From NCBI RefSeq assembly GCF_018598175.1, contig NZ_JAHESE010000028.1:1-64000 (forward strand): DNA of 64,000 nucleotides, in the 5' to 3' direction. Below the pieces are notes generated by a model. It made no database searches. It had not been told where the DNA came from and saw only the letters and a program-made list of their open reading frames with translations. The DNA comes from Dawidia cretensis. GTDB taxonomy: Bacteria; Bacteroidota; Bacteroidia; Cytophagales; Cyclobacteriaceae. The translations under genes and the position numbers were made by a program. Of the stretch, positions 61,582 through 64,000 are shown piece after piece; the first letter of the stretch is position 1, and the number at the start of each line of letters is the position of its first letter.

Positions 61582-62059
61582 GGAGCATTTTTTTTAAGCG
61601 TTCTTTAATTCTGATCACACGCACACCGATATTGTTCGCATTGGTATTGAGGATAGCGGCAATTTCCAGGTTCGACTTTTCTTCCAGGTATAATAATATA
61701 ATAGCCCTGTCTACCTCCGACAAACGCCGGATGGCGCCGTATAATTGGTTCAGCGGCTCGTCGGCAAACGCCTTGTTCTCGGTTAGCACCACATCCGGCA
61801 AAACATCCGATGTGAAATACGTTCGCCCGTTGCTTTTCTTCTTCTTGAGTAGCGTCAGGCACACGTTCAACGAAATCCGGTAAACCCAGGTGGACCATTT
61901 GCACTGCTCTCGAAAATTATCTTTGCTTCGCCAGATCTGCAGGCAAACTTCCTGGTAGTAGTCCTCGAAATCTTCCTGCGAATCGGTATACGCCCTGCAG
62001 ATTTTAATGATGATGGCTGCAAATGGCAAAATCGATATCTGGTAAAAATCGTTGCTCAC
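61565..62059 (-). CDS. ECF sigma factor
   Basis: A 164-residue sigma-70 family protein. Region 2: TDSQEDFEDYYQEVCLQIWR (about 25-44) and KWSTWVYRISLNVCLTLLKK (about 54-73). Region 4: LYGAIRRLSEVDRAIILLYL and EEKSNLEIAAILNTNANNIG (about 106-145). It is short but complete, and is first in an operon with the membrane protein at 60937 and the hypothetical gene at 60456. Confidence 0.9.
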   Translation of the reverse strand: MSNDFYQISILPFAAIIIKICRAYTDSQEDFEDYYQEVCLQIWRSKDNFREQCKWSTWVYRISLNVCLTLLKKKKSNGRTYFTSDVLPDVVLTENKAFADEPLNQLYGAIRRLSEVDRAIILLYLEEKSNLEIAAILNTNANNIGVRVIRIKERLKKMLHGRFN

Positions 62060-62195
62060 GGGGTTCTTTTTTTACTGGCGAGTTAAGGGTCAGCCAGGAA
62101 TCATCTTTTCCCGGGTTAGTGGCTAAAGTGGGAAGATATTACACCCTTTCCGTTAAATTTTTTGCTGGAGATTGCCAGACGTGTGCGAGCTTAAA

Positions 62196-62225
62196 AAAAG
62201 GTCCATCTTGGAGGATGAACCTTTT
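62196..62225 (-). terminator. Terminator downstream of the small lipoprotein gene
   Basis: AAAAGGTCCATC and GATGAACCTTTT pair around six bases with one mismatch. On the minus strand it is followed by a run of T's (complement of A's at 62193-62199). It lies directly after the second stop (62234-62236) of the small lipoprotein frame. Confidence 0.7.
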
Positions 62226-62356
62226 GTAATTTGCTAACATATCAACGGTTCAATTAGTTGTTGTTTAAGTTTGTCTTTGGTTATATCCTTAGGTGAGTTG
62301 CTACTCAGATTCCCAGCCTGAAATCCTGAATACTCGTGGTTGTTAGTGAGCAATCT

Positions 62357-62494
62357 TCAAAGGTCGTGCGTGTCAAGGGAGCACTCTTCTCCGCCGTTCA
62401 TCGCGGTGTTTACGCTGTCCGTGGGAGGCGGAGTTTTAGTGCAACTGCTTATGGCCAGTAATAGCAACAGTAAATTCAGCCAGAGTTTAGTCAT
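62357..62494 (-). CDS. Small lipoprotein (45 residues)
   Basis: ATG at 62494 opens MTKLWLNLLLLLLAISSCTK, a clear lipoprotein signal with a lipobox (Cys 18), followed by TPPPTDSVNTAMNGGEECSL and a TGA stop. After the TGA the same frame stays open for 40 more codons (NNHEYSGFQAGNLSSNSPKD and so on) to TAG at 62234, next to the terminator. The mature peptide may therefore be 28 residues, or the gene may be cut by a nonsense change. No relatives are recognised. Confidence 0.55.
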   Translation of the reverse strand: MTKLWLNLLLLLLAISSCTKTPPPTDSVNTAMNGGEECSLDTHDL

Positions 62495-62710
62495 ATCGGT
62501 GTAGGCTAGGGTGGAGTATCGTTCGTGTGTTACGCTTTCTAAAATAATGAAATTTAGGGGTTTTTCGGTGTGGGACCTGGAAAGTTTGAGCTTGAAGCGA
62601 CTGCCGTTCGCTAGTATAAAGTAGTATCACTACCGAAGCAAAAAGCGAACAAAGGCTGTCTGTCGAAGACAGCCTCTGTTAATACCGCGTGAGGAATGCC
62701 GCGGCAACAG

Positions 62711-63463
62711 TTACAGCGCTACGCCGCCCGTGACTTCTATGCGCTGACCGTTGACCCACTTCGCGTCGTCGCTGCATAGAAAAGCCACGACACCGCTTAT
62801 ATCGTCCGGCTGACCGGTACGCCCCAGTGCCGTAATGCTACGCACATACGCGCGCACTTCGGGACTATCGGGCATCGTGCCGCCGCCGAAAACGGCGCCG
62901 GGCGCGACGACGTTCGCCGAGATGCCCCGGGGGCCAAGTTCGAGGGCCAGTGCCCGGGTATATACATCGACGGCCCCTTTCATGGCAGCATAGGTCGATA
63001 CGGCAGGGAAGGAGGTCCGCGATACGGCGGACGAGATGTTTATAATGCGTCCGCCATCGTTCAGCTGGTGTAAGGATTTTTGCGTCAGGAAGTATACGCC
63101 CTTCAGGTGTATAGTCATCATTTCGTCAAATTGTGCCTCGGTGGTTTCTGTCACGGTTGCCTGCAGGCTGGTGCCGGCGTTGTTGATGAGGAAGTCAAAG
63201 CGATCGGTACCGAACGTGTCTTGCAGCGTGGTCGCTACCTGACGGAAGAAGTCATCAAAGCGGCTGACGTCGGCCATGTTGAGCTGCAGTGCCGCCGCTT
63301 TACGCCCCACGGCCTGCACGGCGGCAACCGTGGTAGCGGCTTCTGCCTGGTTGGTGTGGTAGGTCAGCAGTACGTCAATACCCCTCTTGGCCAGCGTTAC
63401 TGCAATGTCTTTGCCGATACCCCGGCTCCCGCCGGTTACCAATGCGATTTTGTGATGTGTCAT
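62711..63463 (-). CDS. SDR-family oxidoreductase (FabG-like)
   Basis: A 250-residue classical short-chain dehydrogenase. ALVTGGSRGIGKDIAVTLAK (about 7-26) is the TGxxxGxG NADP-binding site, NNAGTS lies at about 92-97, and ISSAVSRTSFPAVSTYAAMK (about 145-164) holds the catalytic Ser and the Tyr-x-x-x-Lys pair. The C-terminus VNGQRIEVTGGVAL is typical. It probably reduces a ketone or 3-oxoacyl group; substrate unknown. The AraC gene upstream on the same strand may control it. Confidence 0.95.
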   Translation of the reverse strand: MTHHKIALVTGGSRGIGKDIAVTLAKRGIDVLLTYHTNQAEAATTVAAVQAVGRKAAALQLNMADVSRFDDFFRQVATTLQDTFGTDRFDFLINNAGTSLQATVTETTEAQFDEMMTIHLKGVYFLTQKSLHQLNDGGRIINISSAVSRTSFPAVSTYAAMKGAVDVYTRALALELGPRGISANVVAPGAVFGGGTMPDSPEVRAYVRSITALGRTGQPDDISGVVAFLCSDDAKWVNGQRIEVTGGVAL

Positions 63464-63527
63464 GCCACAAAGGTCTCACAAGCATGGTGGGGGTGGTTTG
63501 TTCCAATCAATCAGATCTATGTACGAT

Positions 63528-64000
63528 TCAAACTTTTGTCTGTGTACGAAACGCCGCCGGCGGCACCGCGGTATGGCTTTTAAAAAACTTGGCGAAGTGT
63601 GCGAAATCTGAAAAGCCCAGGGCGTCTGCAATCTCGGCAATGGTCCAGTCTGTTTGCAGCAGCAGGGCCTTGGCCTCTTGCAGCAACCGCCCGGCAATAA
63701 GCTCGGTGGTGGTCAGGCCGGTGGTTTCTTTCAGTACTTTGTTGAGGTGATTGACGTGCACGGCCAGGTGGCTGGCATATTCCTTTGCCGTGCGAAGGGC
63801 GACCTTTTGCTGCCGGCTTTGCAGGGGGAACTGAAGCTCCAGCAGTTCGACAAACATCGCGGTTGTACGCGCAAACGCGTCGTGGTGGGGATGCGGCCCG
63901 GCAGCGGGTTGCAGCTTCTGCCCCAGGTGAATCAGCTCCAGCGCATACGCGCGCAACAGATCATATTTATAGGCATACGACGACGTGATCTCTGCCTCCA
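63528..64000 (-). CDS. AraC-family regulator, C-terminal part (gene runs off the window)
   Basis: The open frame continues to the window edge (EITSSYAYKYDLLRAYALEL), so the start lies outside. Visible are about 157 residues with both AraC helix-turn-helices: TAKEYASHLAVHVNHLNKVL (with KETTGLTTTELIAGRLLQEA) and IAEIADALGFSDFAHFAKFF, ending in TAVPPAAFR. The SDR gene starts 64 bp downstream on the same strand. Regulation of that gene is likely but inferred. Confidence 0.9.
   Translation of the reverse strand, partial: EAEITSSYAYKYDLLRAYALELIHLGQKLQPAAGPHPHHDAFARTTAMFVELLELQFPLQSRQQKVALRTAKEYASHLAVHVNHLNKVLKETTGLTTTELIAGRLLQEAKALLLQTDWTIAEIADALGFSDFAHFAKFFKSHTAVPPAAFRTQTKV

Noticed and set aside
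1-64000. CRISPR arrays, tRNA/rRNA genes, prophage, insertion sequences
   Set aside because: No regularly spaced repeats, cloverleaf-like sequence, phage structural genes or transposase motifs were recognised on either strand.

Overview
The window reads as chromosomal DNA of a Bacteroidota bacterium, probably of the Cytophagales/Chitinophagales side of the phylum. The signs are two SusC/SusD outer-membrane uptake pairs, a hybrid two-component (HTCC) regulator, ECF sigma/FecR signalling, type IX secretion (T9SS) sorting domains, lipoprotein-rich gene content and at least one TAnnTTTG promoter element. Genus-level assignment is not possible from what I can see. No rRNA, tRNA, CRISPR array, integrase or transposase was found.

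Region by region. (1) 0.2-13 kb is a mixed housekeeping and orphan stretch: a SUKH protein, a DctA dicarboxylate carrier, DinB-fold proteins, a frameshifted AraC regulator, a 29-codon leader-like ORF followed by a terminator, KptA RNA 2'-phosphotransferase, decayed MoxR-type genes, a large Ig-like lipoprotein, an ECF sigma factor with a membrane partner, and a zinc-ribbon/SPFH pair. (2) 13-25 kb is a polysaccharide-utilisation locus (PUL): an HTCC sensor faces a susC-susD pair, a GH5-like glycosidase and a lipoprotein sulfatase, so the target is probably a sulfated glycan. (3) 25-28 kb holds an M50-like membrane protease with a tetratricopeptide-like tail and a bestrophin-like channel. (4) 27.7-38.8 kb is a second uptake locus: FecR, STN-type SusC, SusD, a DUF3823 lipoprotein and a T9SS-secreted GxGYxYP/PA14 enzyme. 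Its likely ECF sigma factor sits at the far end on the opposite strand. (5) 39-48.4 kb has an alpha/beta hydrolase, a luciferase-like oxidoreductase, a short OstA-like protein, a GNAT acetyltransferase and PPK2. A block of four co-directional surface/secreted genes separates GNAT from PPK2 and is bounded by a 50-bp direct repeat. (6) 48.4-54.7 kb has a two-domain pectate-lyase-like protein, and an AraC/IMPase-like/NAD(P)-binding block that ends in a gene relic and is bracketed by two copies of a hairpin. (7) 54.9-64 kb has a membrane-linked AraC regulator, a CarboxypepD_reg/M1 peptidase fusion, a TonB-like protein, a sigma/membrane-protein operon, a tiny lipoprotein, a short-chain dehydrogenase and the start of an AraC gene that runs off the window.

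How the genes work together. Both SusC/D loci fit the usual scheme: surface binding and cleavage, TonB-dependent import, and sensing by HTCC or by sigma/anti-sigma relay. The most unusual items are the 5.2-kb surface-protein block, whose flanking repeat carries the 3' ends of both neighbouring convergent genes; two secreted paralogues sharing a Cys-rich motif I do not recognise; the possibly leaderless 29-codon ORF with mutually exclusive hairpins; and several small decayed genes.
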